DNA from: Rhizobium sp. BG4
GTDB lineage: Bacteria; Pseudomonadota; Alphaproteobacteria; Rhizobiales; Rhizobiaceae
Reading direction: 5' to 3'
NCBI RefSeq assembly: GCF_016864575.1
Contig: NZ_CP044126.1
Coordinates: forward strand, 62,001-126,000
Length of the DNA: 64,000 nt
Shown here: positions 16,666 to 25,323 of the stretch, piece after piece
Layout: each line of letters begins with the position of its first letter
Numbering within the stretch: position 1 is the first letter of the stretch
Program-made: the position numbers and the translations under genes
The notes under the pieces: model-generated
What the model was told of the DNA's origin: nothing
Database searches by the model: none
What the model saw: only the letters and a program-made list of their open reading frames with translations

Positions 16666-17637
16666 TTAAGCCTGTACGAACGCCAGAATGTCAGCGTTGA
16701 TGACGTCCGCGTGGGTGGTAGCCATCCCGTGCGGGTAACCCTTGTAAATCTTGAGGGTTGCGTTCTTGAGAAGCTTCGCAGACAGCTCCGCGGAGTCGGC
16801 CACCGGAACGACCTGGTCGTCGTCACCGTGCAGGACGAGCGTCGGGACGTCGATGATCTTGAGGTCTTCGGTGAAGTCAGTCTCCGAGAACGCCTTGACA
16901 CCGAGGTAGTGCGCGTTTGCGCCGCCGGCCATGCCCTGACGCCACCAGTTCTTGATGATGGCATCGACGGGCTGCACACCTTCGCGGTTGAAGCCGTAGA
17001 ACGCACCGCCTGCCAGATCGTAGTAGAACTGGGAGCGATTGGCAGCGAGCGCAGCGCGGATTCCATCGAATACCTCGATCGGAAGGCCGCCGGGGTTCTC
17101 GGGTGTCTTGACCATGATCGGGGGCACTGCGCCGATCAAGACGAGCTTCGCGACGCGTCCCTTACCATGCCGGGCCGTGTAGTGGGCTGCTTCGCCACCG
17201 CCGGTCGAATGACCGACGTGGATCGCGTTGTGAAGATCGAGATGTTCCACGACCGCAGCCACGTCGGCGGCGTAATGGTCCATATCATGCCCTTCGCTTA
17301 CCTGCGCGGAGCGGCCGTGACCGCGGCGATCGTGCGCGATGACGCGATAGCCCTTGCTGAGGAAGAACAGCATCTGGTTGTCCCAGTCGTCGCCGCTGAG
17401 CGGCCAGCCATGGTGGAACACGATCGGCTGCGCGTCCTTGGGACCCCAGTCCTTGTAGAAAATCTGGGTGCCATCGTTACTGGTGACGTAGAAATGCTCC
17501 CCGCCGGTCGCAGCCTGGGGCTTCTTTTTGCTCGCTGCTGCCACCGGTTGGGCCGCGACAGCGGCTGCCGCCGCCGCGAGCGTCAGTGTTCCCGCCACGA
17601 CATTGCGCCGGGTTGCGCTAAGATTGGACTTATCCAT
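16666..17637 (-). CDS. Tat-exported haloperoxidase-like alpha/beta hydrolase
   Basis: This is a 323-residue protein starting at ATG 17637 (GGAG nearby upstream); the open frame runs to 17745 without better support. A twin-Arg signal (SATRRNVVAG, Arg 10-11, then an Ala-rich hydrophobic stretch to about residue 36) predicts folded export. The mature part is a non-haem chloroperoxidase-type hydrolase: FHHGWPLSGDDWDNQ, HDRRGHGRS, nucleophile GHSTGGGE, Asp in LHGDDDQVVP and His in GYPHGM. Such enzymes perhydrolyse acids or hydrolyse esters; natural substrates are mostly unknown. A degenerate FixJ-type box is at 17739-17752. Confidence 0.9.
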   Translation of the reverse strand: MDKSNLSATRRNVVAGTLTLAAAAAAVAAQPVAAASKKKPQAATGGEHFYVTSNDGTQIFYKDWGPKDAQPIVFHHGWPLSGDDWDNQMLFFLSKGYRVIAHDRRGHGRSAQVSEGHDMDHYAADVAAVVEHLDLHNAIHVGHSTGGGEAAHYTARHGKGRVAKLVLIGAVPPIMVKTPENPGGLPIEVFDGIRAALAANRSQFYYDLAGGAFYGFNREGVQPVDAIIKNWWRQGMAGGANAHYLGVKAFSETDFTEDLKIIDVPTLVLHGDDDQVVPVADSAELSAKLLKNATLKIYKGYPHGMATTHADVINADILAFVQA

Positions 17638-17738
17638 CGTTACTCTCCAGAATGAAATCGTAGATGCTCCTGAAATCTTGATTAAATCAAGTATTTTCAA
17701 GCGGTTAAACCTATCACGATGGTCTGGGAGGGGTAACT

Positions 17739-17752
17739 TATACATACGTTAT
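17739..17752 (-). promoter_or_regulatory. Degenerate FixJ-type box
   Basis: TATAC-ATAC-GTTAT, about 100 bp upstream of the haloperoxidase-like gene. On the minus strand TGATAG (17711-17716) is centred 32 nt away, the same spacing as the clear boxes. Confidence 0.4.
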
Positions 17753-17787
17753 ATCACCATCGCCATCGCCGTGAGGCTATCGGCGAT

Positions 17788-18381
17788 TCAGGCTAGCCGG
17801 GAGCCCTCGCGTCCTGAGTCTCGCCTGGACGCAAAGCGCGGTACTGCGATCGAGGCCATATCGCTGGCGTTCGTTTCGCGCCATTCGTAAAGGTGCGCAC
17901 CCTGTTGGTGGTCTTCGACAATGAGATCACGCTCGACGGCCAGGAAGAACTCCGCGTGAACCCGGTCGCTGAACCCGGCGAACAGCATGCGCTGCCTCCG
18001 CGGGGGCAGCCGCCGTTCGTGTAGTTCGATCTCGACGATCCCGATTGTTGCGTCCCAATGTGCGACGGACAGCGGATTTTTTTCGGCTAGGAGTGCGCGA
18101 TCCGAATACGCGAATACCTCCGGAAGTTCGAAAAACTCGTCGATTTCTGCGCGGCCGATTTGCTCGTGATCTGGCTGCCATTCGTCAATCCGCAGCGGCC
18201 CCATATAGTGTTCGGACGACAAGCGGCCGTCGCGGACCACGTCACGGCACTTGTAGCCAAATCCGTTCTTACACAAGGCCAACTGCACATCCGCGCCGTC
18301 GAACTCGAACGGTCTGTCGCGGACGTGGTCAATGATGCGCTTTAACTCCCGCAGGTAGTGCGTGTACGAGGTGACTGCCAT
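17788..18381 (-). CDS. Hypothetical protein, 197 residues
   Basis: This is a soluble protein beginning MAVTSYTHYLRELKRIIDHV. It is rich in charged and aromatic residues (DEWQPDHEQIGRAEIDEFFE, then VEIELHERRLPPRRQ). No signal peptide, membrane segment or familiar motif is seen. The minus-strand frame has normal codon use for this window and the competing plus-strand frames look like shadows. It lies between the OmpR-type regulator and the exported hydrolase, with gaps of over 150 bp either side, so it is probably monocistronic. Function unknown. Confidence 0.6.
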   Translation of the reverse strand: MAVTSYTHYLRELKRIIDHVRDRPFEFDGADVQLALCKNGFGYKCRDVVRDGRLSSEHYMGPLRIDEWQPDHEQIGRAEIDEFFELPEVFAYSDRALLAEKNPLSVAHWDATIGIVEIELHERRLPPRRQRMLFAGFSDRVHAEFFLAVERDLIVEDHQQGAHLYEWRETNASDMASIAVPRFASRRDSGREGSRLA

Positions 18382-18540
18382 GTCATGACTCTCGGAGCAT
18401 GCATCGGCCTTCTACCGGATTTCGGGTCGGGCAGCGGGCGGATGGTACGGTTGAACGGTTGACTGCGAACCACGCCAGACATGCGATCCATCGCCTGCCT
18501 GGGGGCGTCCAGCCTCCGAACCATAAGACCTCCAGGGCCG

Positions 18541-18556
18541 CCGTTTAAGCTATACG
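18541..18556. promoter_or_regulatory. Possible half FixJ box
   Basis: CCGTTTAAGCTATACG shares GTTTA-GCTATAC with the box at 15408, but the first arm is missing. The 213-bp gap 18382-18593 also has a short tandem ACGGTTGA-ACGGTTGA (18447-18462). Weak. Confidence 0.25.
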
Positions 18557-18593
18557 GAGGTTCGGGCTCTCAACATTACGCGCGCGTCCCGTG

Positions 18594-19313
18594 TCATCGC
18601 TTCGGGGTATTCCTGATCTCGATGGAGACGTCGCTGTCGAAGAGATACCCGGACCCCCTGACGGTTCGAACGAGCCGCGGGTTCGCTGGATCGAACTCGA
18701 TTTTCCGTCGGAGGCGCAAGATCAGGGCATCAAGGCTGCGATCGAAAATCTCGCCTTCGTGTAGCCTGCTCGCCGTCAGAAGGCGGTCTCTGGAGAGTAT
18801 TTTCTTCGGGTTGGCCAAGAAAACAGTCAAGAGATTGAACTCTGCCTTCGTCAACCCGATTTGCCCGAGTTCCGGATGAGTAAGCAATCGCTGGCGGATC
18901 GAGAGCTCGTATCCGCTGAAGCTATACGACCGACGCGCGCGCATGGGATCGGAGGCCAATTTGTCCCGCATGGCGGCCTTGAGCCTGGCTACCAGTTCGC
19001 GGTGGCCCACAGGCTTGCATATGTAATCACTTGCGCCGGCTTCGAGGCCAAGTACCTTCTCGTCTTCGATCGTCTTCTCCGCACCGACGACCAAAATCGG
19101 CGCGTCGGTGAGAGACGTCAGATGGCGGATGAATGTCGCCATCTCACCGGTCGTGACATCGATCAGCAGCGCATCCACCATCTCCTTGGAAAGTACCCCA
19201 AACAGATGCGCCCTCTCGGAAACGTGGGTCGATCGAATACCGTGCTGGCCCATGAGCTCGGTAAGCGCGACCCTCGTTGCCTGATCCAGGTCAAGTACAA
19301 GGACGTGCTTCAT
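18594..19313 (-). CDS. OmpR-family response regulator
   Basis: This is a 239-residue receiver plus winged-helix regulator. The receiver starts MKHVLVLDLDQATRVAL; the acceptor Asp is in ALLIDVTTGE, followed by VVGAEKTIEDEK and Lys in YICKPVG. The winged helix contains GLTKAEFNLLTVFLANPKKI, then RSLDALILRLRRKIE, then RTVRGSGYLF, typical of OmpR/PhoB proteins. No histidine kinase is adjacent, so it is an orphan regulator here. Its targets cannot be read from sequence. Confidence 0.93.
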   Translation of the reverse strand: MKHVLVLDLDQATRVALTELMGQHGIRSTHVSERAHLFGVLSKEMVDALLIDVTTGEMATFIRHLTSLTDAPILVVGAEKTIEDEKVLGLEAGASDYICKPVGHRELVARLKAAMRDKLASDPMRARRSYSFSGYELSIRQRLLTHPELGQIGLTKAEFNLLTVFLANPKKILSRDRLLTASRLHEGEIFDRSLDALILRLRRKIEFDPANPRLVRTVRGSGYLFDSDVSIEIRNTPKR

Positions 19314-19367
19314 GGCGATGCACGTCGATGGTGCCGATCGGGGTACATATCAGTGCGGTTATTCGGT

Positions 19368-19787
19368 TTAATGGTCGATGTCGGTGACCAGGTTCTCTTC
19401 GTCGCTGTCGACCACGAAAACAGCAAGAAGGCTTGCGGGTTTGGTCTTGCTGGCATTGGCGCTTACGCCGTGGCGGTCGCCGGGAAGCTCCGCAAAGTTC
19501 TCTCCAGCCTTGTATACCTTCTCCGGCCCGTCGTTGACCTTGCTCTTAATCGCGCCGCTAAGGACGGTCGCATAGATGAACGCTGATTTCGGGTGGATGT
19601 GCGCGGCCGAGGAACCGCCCGGCCCATACTCGACGAGGACACCTTTCATGCTCTTGCCCGGAACATTCGGTAGGGGTTGATCGAATACGATCGATATTTT
19701 CGCGGCCGAGCCGTGAACGTCCGAGGCCTGCACAGGATGCGTTGACAACGAAGCGGCGGCCAGTATCAAAAGAGTTCGGGTGAACAT
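19368..19787 (-). CDS. Exported cupin-domain protein
   Basis: This is a 139-residue protein with a Sec signal (residues 1-21, MFTRTLLILAAASLSTHPVQ, then AS). One cupin barrel follows: metal-site HIHPKSAFIYATVLSG (His-x-His and downstream Glu/Tyr region) and the second motif ELPGDRHGVSANAS with a His. It is periplasmic and small. It is divergent from the MocR-type regulator at 19867 with an 80-bp shared region, making it a probable target. The shared region contains GGGACCATGGTTCA (19813-19826), a weak palindrome. Confidence 0.85.
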   Translation of the reverse strand: MFTRTLLILAAASLSTHPVQASDVHGSAAKISIVFDQPLPNVPGKSMKGVLVEYGPGGSSAAHIHPKSAFIYATVLSGAIKSKVNDGPEKVYKAGENFAELPGDRHGVSANASKTKPASLLAVFVVDSDEENLVTDIDH

Positions 19788-19866
19788 GTCGACTCCTCAA
19801 AGTTGATTTTGGGGGACCATGGTTCAAGGTGCCGAAACCCGATAGGCCCAATAAGGCGAAAAGGCG

Positions 19867-21285
19867 TTGTACCGAATGACGGGTGCATTTCTCCCGGTGG
19901 TGAACCGTGAGCATAAAGTCTCGATAACCCAACAGATTTTCCTTGCAATGCGCGGCGCGATATCGAGCGGCGCACTTGAAAAAGGATCAAGGGTGTCGTC
20001 TTGGCAGGACCTGTCGGTACAGCTCGGCGTGTCGCGAGGCACCGTGAAACGAGCCTACGACCTGCTGAAAGATCAGGGACTCATCGTAACCAAGGGCAGG
20101 GGCGGAACCTGGGTGGCGGCCGAAGTTTCGGAGGTGTCGACCGAGAGCGGTCCTTCAGCCAGGACGCCGCGTGGATTGTTTTACGATTTCGAGGAGGTGC
20201 CCCAGTATTTCCAGCTGGGCGTGCCGGCTCAGGATCAATTTCCTTCGAAGGCCTGGCATGGTGCTTGGCGGACGGCCATTGCCACTGAAAGTGCGCGTCC
20301 GCAAATTTATCCCGACCCACGAGGACTTTCTTCGCTGCGCCGGGAGGTAGCCGGATATCTCGCGACGGCCCGCGGACTGAGCTGTCATCCAAGCCAGGTC
20401 TTCATCACTTCTGGCTTTGCGGGTGCTCTCGGTATCGTTCTCGGCGCAATGGATTTTCGTGGCTGCAAGGCGTTCGTCGAAGACCCAGGGTTTCCCCGTA
20501 CACGCTACGCGCTCCAGCAAGCCGGGGTGGAAACCATTGCCGCGCCTGTCGACCACGAAGGAGTGATGCTGCCATTCAACGAGAGTGAAGCTCGGCTCGC
20601 CGTCATCACTCCAGGTCAGCAAGCGCCACTTGGAATGACCCTTTCGGATGCCAGGCGCGCCGAGGTCTTGAATTGGGCAAACGCAGCCAATGCCTGGATT
20701 ATAGAGGACGACTACGCAGGAGAACTTCAGCTGTCGGGGAGGGCATCGCCTGCTCTGGCGGCCGACGACAGGTTCGGACGGGTCTTCCACATCGGCAGCT
20801 TCAGCAAAACCCTCAATCCTGGCCTGCGGCTGGGGTTCCTCGTCGTTCCGCCAGCGCTGACGGATTTGTTTGGCACCTTCGTTGGCCACCTTGCTCCTGC
20901 TGGCTCCGTGGTCGCCCAACAGGCCGTGCAGAACTTCATGGCGGGTGGACATTTTTATCGGCATCTCCGTCGTATGAAGACACTGTATGCGCGGCGCAAA
21001 ATGCTGCTTGTCGAGAGCCTCCGCCGCGAGCTCCATCCAGGCGTCAGATGCGAATTCGAAGGTGCCCTGTCAGTCCGGCTGTTCTTTCCTCATTCGATCG
21101 ACGACGTAGCGGTTGCCGTGGAGGCGCAGAAGGCCGGTCTAGGTGTTCTTCCGCTTTCTCCATGGTTCCAGTCGCGACCTCATGGAAAGGGACTCCTCCT
21201 GGGGATATCCAACGTCCGCGATCGCACGGTTCGCGAAAAGTGCCAGGCGCTTTCTCGGGTCATGGCATCCCATACCTACGGTTAG
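19867..21285 (+). CDS. MocR-type (GntR-aminotransferase) regulator
   Basis: This is a 472-residue fusion. The GntR winged helix spans residues 15-80 (SGALEKGSRVSSWQDLSVQL, then SRGTVKRAYDLLKDQGLI). A fold-type-I aminotransferase-like domain follows, with IIEDDYAGE and the PLP Lys in HIGSFSKTLNPGLRLG. MocR/PdxR/GabR proteins use PLP or its amine adducts as effectors. It is divergent from the cupin gene. The last five codons and stop (SHTYG) lie inside the left copy of the 20-bp direct repeat bounding the defence island, so an insertion at this site would preserve the protein end. Confidence 0.93.
   Translation: MYRMTGAFLPVVNREHKVSITQQIFLAMRGAISSGALEKGSRVSSWQDLSVQLGVSRGTVKRAYDLLKDQGLIVTKGRGGTWVAAEVSEVSTESGPSARTPRGLFYDFEEVPQYFQLGVPAQDQFPSKAWHGAWRTAIATESARPQIYPDPRGLSSLRREVAGYLATARGLSCHPSQVFITSGFAGALGIVLGAMDFRGCKAFVEDPGFPRTRYALQQAGVETIAAPVDHEGVMLPFNESEARLAVITPGQQAPLGMTLSDARRAEVLNWANAANAWIIEDDYAGELQLSGRASPALAADDRFGRVFHIGSFSKTLNPGLRLGFLVVPPALTDLFGTFVGHLAPAGSVVAQQAVQNFMAGGHFYRHLRRMKTLYARRKMLLVESLRRELHPGVRCEFEGALSVRLFFPHSIDDVAVAVEAQKAGLGVLPLSPWFQSRPHGKGLLLGISNVRDRTVREKCQALSRVMASHTYG
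21266..21285 (+). repeat. 20-bp direct repeat, left copy
   Basis: CATCCCATACCTACGGTTAG is identical to 26843-26862 and lies at the very 3' end of the MocR gene, including its stop codon. It is related to the FixJ-type box family (two mismatches to 15404-15423). It bounds the Septu/pAgo island on its left. Confidence 0.75.
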
Positions 21286-21392
21286 CTGATCCACTGCAGA
21301 GTTTGAGGCACTTCAACGTTGTGCTCCAAAGTGAACGATGGTCCGCCTCACCATCAGCCTGATATACGATCGAGTTCAAGGTAAGGTGCAGG

Positions 21393-22235
21393 TCAAGTCA
21401 GCAAGAAGCCGCCGTTGCAGTACCAATAGGAGTCAGCAAGGGCTTGATAGGTTGCCGTTTGCCAGGAATTAAGATTTACGCGCCGAGCGCTTTCGGCACG
21501 TTCCAGCAGGGTCAATCGGACATCTTCAGGCGTTCCCTTGGCGGCCACCATTTCGAGGGAATATCGGATGTTGCTTATCTCGACGCCCGAATGGCTCGAG
21601 TACAAAGTTCCCAGGTCGAATGAGGTGAAGTGCCTGTAAGCTCGTACAGCCTTGGCTTCCGTCCAATGTGAAGGTGCCACCACGAAGAAGCGGATCGCCG
21701 CGGGGGTTGTCTCCATCACCTCCGCCGCGAGCCATTGCGTATCGTCGAAATCGTCAAAGTATGGGTGGAAGCCTTGCTCAACCTCGCTCTGGGGCTGGAA
21801 GTCGAGCTTCTTCTTGTTACACTCTGCGCAGGCGGGCACGAGATTGAGCGGCACTATCGTTAGGTTCGGGTGAATAGACTGCGCTAGATAGTGATCAAGG
21901 GTCGACACCGTTCGCTGGCCGCATAGTGGGCACATGTCATTTTTAGGAGCCGACTTGATTAGATCGTACAGGAAACGCGTCGCTTTGCTTCTGACGAACG
22001 TTCCCGCATAAACCCGCATCATCTCGGACGTGGTAAGCAATGATGCGACATCTCCGGAGCCCTGTATCGCGAAGAGGCTCATTGTGTCACCTCGAGCCGA
22101 ATAGTCGCCTTCTGCCGCAGCAATAGCGGTTGAGGACGATAAAAGACGGTCCTTTAGGGCAGTGTCGCGGATACTTGAGGCGCAGGCGTCCAGAGCGGAC
22201 ATCGCGCCGAACGGCGGCTTAGGTAGCGCTCTCAT
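21393..22235 (-). CDS. HNH endonuclease, Septu PtuB-like
   Basis: This is a 280-residue protein. The HNH/zinc nuclease core spans residues 102-143: CPLC (Cys 102, 105), LDHYLAQS (Asp 114, His 115), NLVPACAECNKKK (Asn 131, Cys 136, 139). The ends are helical and unique. The start codon overlaps the ATPase stop (TAATG), so the pair is translationally coupled. In Septu and related systems an ABC-type ATPase (PtuA) pairs with an HNH nuclease (PtuB) to restrict phage, probably by cutting nucleic acid when the ATPase senses infection. The assignment rests on domain pairing; the protein is longer than many PtuB proteins. Confidence 0.8.
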   Translation of the reverse strand: MRALPKPPFGAMSALDACASSIRDTALKDRLLSSSTAIAAAEGDYSARGDTMSLFAIQGSGDVASLLTTSEMMRVYAGTFVRSKATRFLYDLIKSAPKNDMCPLCGQRTVSTLDHYLAQSIHPNLTIVPLNLVPACAECNKKKLDFQPQSEVEQGFHPYFDDFDDTQWLAAEVMETTPAAIRFFVVAPSHWTEAKAVRAYRHFTSFDLGTLYSSHSGVEISNIRYSLEMVAAKGTPEDVRLTLLERAESARRVNLNSWQTATYQALADSYWYCNGGFLLT

Positions 22236-23779
22236 TATTGGCGATCTCTTTCGAGAACCAGCGCTCTTATGATCGCTTTCGCCTCGGTGCCCAACTGATC
22301 TCCGAAGTAGCGCAGGGCTTCATCGTAACTCATCCGACGATGAAATACGGCGTCTACCAAAAGCTTGTGAAACCCGGTCCGAGTTACCTCTAGGCTGAAG
22401 ACTTCGCGCGTCAGTATTCCGACGTTTTCGCCGAATGTCTCCATAGTGGGACGCTCGGCGACCGAGATGCGACCCGTCCGTCGAAGCTTCCATGTGCAGG
22501 AGCTGGGCACTTCTTGAAGCGCGACGGGAGAATGTGTGGCAACGATAGCGACACCGTTGCGTGACACAAGTAGACGGGAAAGGCTGCGGATGAACGCCGA
22601 AAGAAGGGGAGGATGAAGATGACCTTCCGGCTCGTCGATCATAACCAGGGTACGCTCGTCCACCAATTCTACCAACCGCGTGATAGTGAGGAGAACAATC
22701 GCGTGACCAGAACTCAGCAAGCTGAATCGGTGTTCCGTTTCCTCCGTCCATTCATCTCCAGACCCGCCAAGCAGAACGCCGATCTCGGCTTCGGCAAATA
22801 GGTCGTCCGCTTCTAGGCTCGATAATGCCTCGCGCCAACGAGCGGCTCGCAAGCCGGTCTGGCAACGTTCTAGGCTCTTTCGAAAGTCGACAGCGAGGTC
22901 CTTGCCGAGTTTGAGCTTCTTCGCTTCGCCGTCATTGACCGGGTCACGAAGGCCAACCTGATGAATAGCTATCCGGTCATTCTGATCCGGTATAACGGCA
23001 AGGTCGTCAAACGCACTGAACGAGACGAGCACAAGACTTGAGAATTGGTCTTCGCCGGGTCGCCCTTCCTTGAACTCGACTTTGCCTACCGTGTCGGCGG
23101 CTTCGCCGTCCCTGCGCAGCAATGCCTTGACCAGACCTTTCATTGCCCTGGTTTTGCCGACGCCGTTCCTTCCTATCAGCACGTGAACATTGGTGGGAGG
23201 CTCCGACTCGGGAATTACATCGAAGGTCATTTCCGGGGGCTGAATAAAATCACCGTTGGGCGTCCACGATGGCGGCAGCACATATTGAAAACTGAACTTC
23301 GTTAGTTCTGCATCCCCCGTCGTAAGACGATGGAGGCGACCCATTACCGAAGTGTCGTTCACCGAACGCAGCAGGGAGGTGATCATCGAGGGTTCGTTCC
23401 GAAACCTTGCGAACCGGTTGAGATCGTAGGCCACGTCTCGTAAACCCTCGAGCATTCTTTGCCGTTGGGCCGCGCTCAGATTATTGAGGCTTTCATAGTA
23501 ATCTTCGCCCTGTCCGAGAGAGAAGTATGTTTCCGGAAGCTCGTCGAACTCAAGTAGGAGTTCGGGAGCGCGAACCCCTGGGGCCAGGTTTCGGGAGGGT
23601 AGCAACCCCATACGGCCGATCTTCACAGACCCTATCTGGTGTCTGACACCCAGTTCGTCGATTACCAGGACAGTGAACATTGTTCTAAACGCGAACCAGT
23701 CGTCCCAACCGTCCACGATGAGGTATGCGCAATCGGTTGCGTTGTCGGGTATAGGACCTTGAAGAATTCTGAAAAACAT
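22235..23779 (-). CDS. ABC/AAA15-type ATPase, Septu PtuA-like
   Basis: This is a 514-residue ATPase of the OLD/AAA15 ABC-like group. Walker A GRNGVGKT is at residues 203-210, the signature-like LLSSGH at 354-359, Walker B LVMIDEPEGHLHPP from 378 and the switch His in VATHSP (His 416). The first 190 residues are an unusual extension with no recognised fold (GWDDWFAFRTMFTVLVIDEL). It is followed immediately by the HNH gene. Similar ATPases act in Septu and in retron systems; no reverse transcriptase or ncRNA candidate is seen here. It is the first gene of the minus-strand operon, divergent from the pAgo operon. Confidence 0.85.
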   Translation of the reverse strand: MFFRILQGPIPDNATDCAYLIVDGWDDWFAFRTMFTVLVIDELGVRHQIGSVKIGRMGLLPSRNLAPGVRAPELLLEFDELPETYFSLGQGEDYYESLNNLSAAQRQRMLEGLRDVAYDLNRFARFRNEPSMITSLLRSVNDTSVMGRLHRLTTGDAELTKFSFQYVLPPSWTPNGDFIQPPEMTFDVIPESEPPTNVHVLIGRNGVGKTRAMKGLVKALLRRDGEAADTVGKVEFKEGRPGEDQFSSLVLVSFSAFDDLAVIPDQNDRIAIHQVGLRDPVNDGEAKKLKLGKDLAVDFRKSLERCQTGLRAARWREALSSLEADDLFAEAEIGVLLGGSGDEWTEETEHRFSLLSSGHAIVLLTITRLVELVDERTLVMIDEPEGHLHPPLLSAFIRSLSRLLVSRNGVAIVATHSPVALQEVPSSCTWKLRRTGRISVAERPTMETFGENVGILTREVFSLEVTRTGFHKLLVDAVFHRRMSYDEALRYFGDQLGTEAKAIIRALVLERDRQ

Positions 23780-24003
23780 TTTGGACGAAGTATTCTCTGC
23801 GTGAGCGTGCCGCTAAGCTATTGAGAACTACTAAAAGCTGCAACCGTTCGTTTCTCGCATCGCGCCAGCGCGGGAGGAATACACCTAAAAACCCATGTCT
23901 TGGGCTGTAAAACTTGTGGAGGAAAAGCGGATTATTGTCGGTATGATTGCATTGTTATTCGATATCCATTGGCAGGATGGGAGCTGCATCGTACTCATTG
24001 GCA
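23780..24003. promoter_or_regulatory. Divergent promoter region between the two defence operons
   Basis: This 224-bp gap serves both operons. On the plus strand TATGAT (23942-23947) resembles a -10 element. If used, transcription would start near 23953, favouring the APAZ-gene start at 23977 or 24004 over 23947. No FixJ-type box or inverted-repeat operator is evident. Confidence 0.4.
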
Positions 24004-25323
24004 ATGGCCAAGACTATCACGCAGAATCAGATCAGCGGTGAGATCGGTGAGACAGCCACAAGGTTGTGCTTCCTCAAAATGGGCTTCCAGTTCGATGGCC
24101 GCTCGCGCTTGGAAGCAGGAATCGACGGAATCGCCGAAGTAATGATCGAAGGCAGGCCGACTGCCGGAATGATAGCTGTCCAAGTGAAGACTACCGGGTC
24201 CGGAACATACTCCGGCGAGGACGATCATGGCTTTAGTTATATTCTGCGGGCCGAAGACCTCGAGTACTGGCGTCCCAGCAATCTGCCGGTCATCATCGTC
24301 CTGCACCGAATTTCCGACGGTAGCCTCTACTGGAAGGAAGTACCGACGGGTGATGCCTTCCAAGACAGGCGGTTGAAATTCAACAAGGCGGAGGACAGGC
24401 TCGGACCTTCCGCAGTGGAGCGACTGGCGTCGTTGACGGTGCCTAAGACCGGTTTCGGCTATTTCATACCCCCGCTTGGCGGGGGCGAAGAGGCTTTGGT
24501 TAATATTCTTCCGGTCAAACTGCCGCGAGAAATGTACGTTGCCACTACCAAGCATGACCGAAAACAAGCGAGTGCCATCATCCTCGGCGATGACGAACCG
24601 GCGCGGTTCGACTGGGCTACCAAGGGCGGAGGGTTCTGGTCATTCCACGATCCACGACTGAGCGTCTGCCGGAAGTTCGTCGATCTTGATCAGGTCGAAG
24701 CCATTGAGGTCGAGCATCTGGCTTTTCACGAAGACGAAAACGAACGGAACAACTTCGCGTTCCTGTTGCGTCAGACCCTTGGTCATCAGGTGCGCGGCAA
24801 CCTCTCCTGGAGCAAGGAGAAGGGCCTTCACTATTTTACGGCGCGAGCCAAGAATACCAGTCGCGTATTTAAGTATCGGGCCTCGAAAAAGAATACCGAG
24901 GCGGAGGTTGTCAACGTCGTCACAGACAAAGACAAGCCGGAGCGGGTATCGTTTGTCCGTCACCACGCGTTCATTCCTCGGTTCGAGAGCCTTTTCAATG
25001 AGTGGTATCTGGTGATCGAGCCAACGTACTTCTTTACCTATGACGGCATGAACCCCCATACCGCGCCTGATGCCTTGCTGTCTGGAAAGAAGCGCATGGA
25101 CAACAGCAGCGCCATCCGTGGCCAGGTACTCATGTGGCACCGCTTCCTCCAGAGTATCGAACCCAAAGCTACCGACCTCTTTGCCGCTCCAACCGGTGAA
25201 CCGTGGTTGACCTTCGGAGAGCCCCCAATGGTTCAGCTCCCGACACGTGTCCCCGAAGATGTTTGGCGTACTAAAGCCAAATCGGCGGGAGAGGAGGGGC
25301 CGCAAGGTGTCTTCGAAATTTAG
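24004..25323 (+). CDS. DUF4365-APAZ nuclease subunit of a short-pAgo (SPARDA-type) system
   Basis: This is a 439-residue protein (alternative starts 23977 and 23947). Residues 8-140 match a DUF4365/PD-(D/E)XK nuclease: QISGEIGETATRLCFLKMG, then GIDGIAEVMIE (Asp 41, Glu 45) and QVKT (Gln 60, Lys 62), the catalytic Asp-Glu-QxK set. The C-terminal 260 residues are the APAZ-type region that pairs with short Argonautes. In SPARDA-type systems the Argonaute uses a small RNA guide to detect invader DNA and unleashes the nuclease on cell nucleic acids, causing abortive infection. The downstream pAgo gene overlaps by 17 nt. APAZ is assigned by position and partner; sequence conservation there is low. 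Confidence 0.82.
   Translation: MAKTITQNQISGEIGETATRLCFLKMGFQFDGRSRLEAGIDGIAEVMIEGRPTAGMIAVQVKTTGSGTYSGEDDHGFSYILRAEDLEYWRPSNLPVIIVLHRISDGSLYWKEVPTGDAFQDRRLKFNKAEDRLGPSAVERLASLTVPKTGFGYFIPPLGGGEEALVNILPVKLPREMYVATTKHDRKQASAIILGDDEPARFDWATKGGGFWSFHDPRLSVCRKFVDLDQVEAIEVEHLAFHEDENERNNFAFLLRQTLGHQVRGNLSWSKEKGLHYFTARAKNTSRVFKYRASKKNTEAEVVNVVTDKDKPERVSFVRHHAFIPRFESLFNEWYLVIEPTYFFTYDGMNPHTAPDALLSGKKRMDNSSAIRGQVLMWHRFLQSIEPKATDLFAAPTGEPWLTFGEPPMVQLPTRVPEDVWRTKAKSAGEEGPQGVFEI

Noticed and set aside
16260..17066. 268-residue minus-strand open frame
   Set aside because: Overlaps two hairpins, the NmrA 3' end and the haloperoxidase gene; sequence is unlike any protein and is a shadow.
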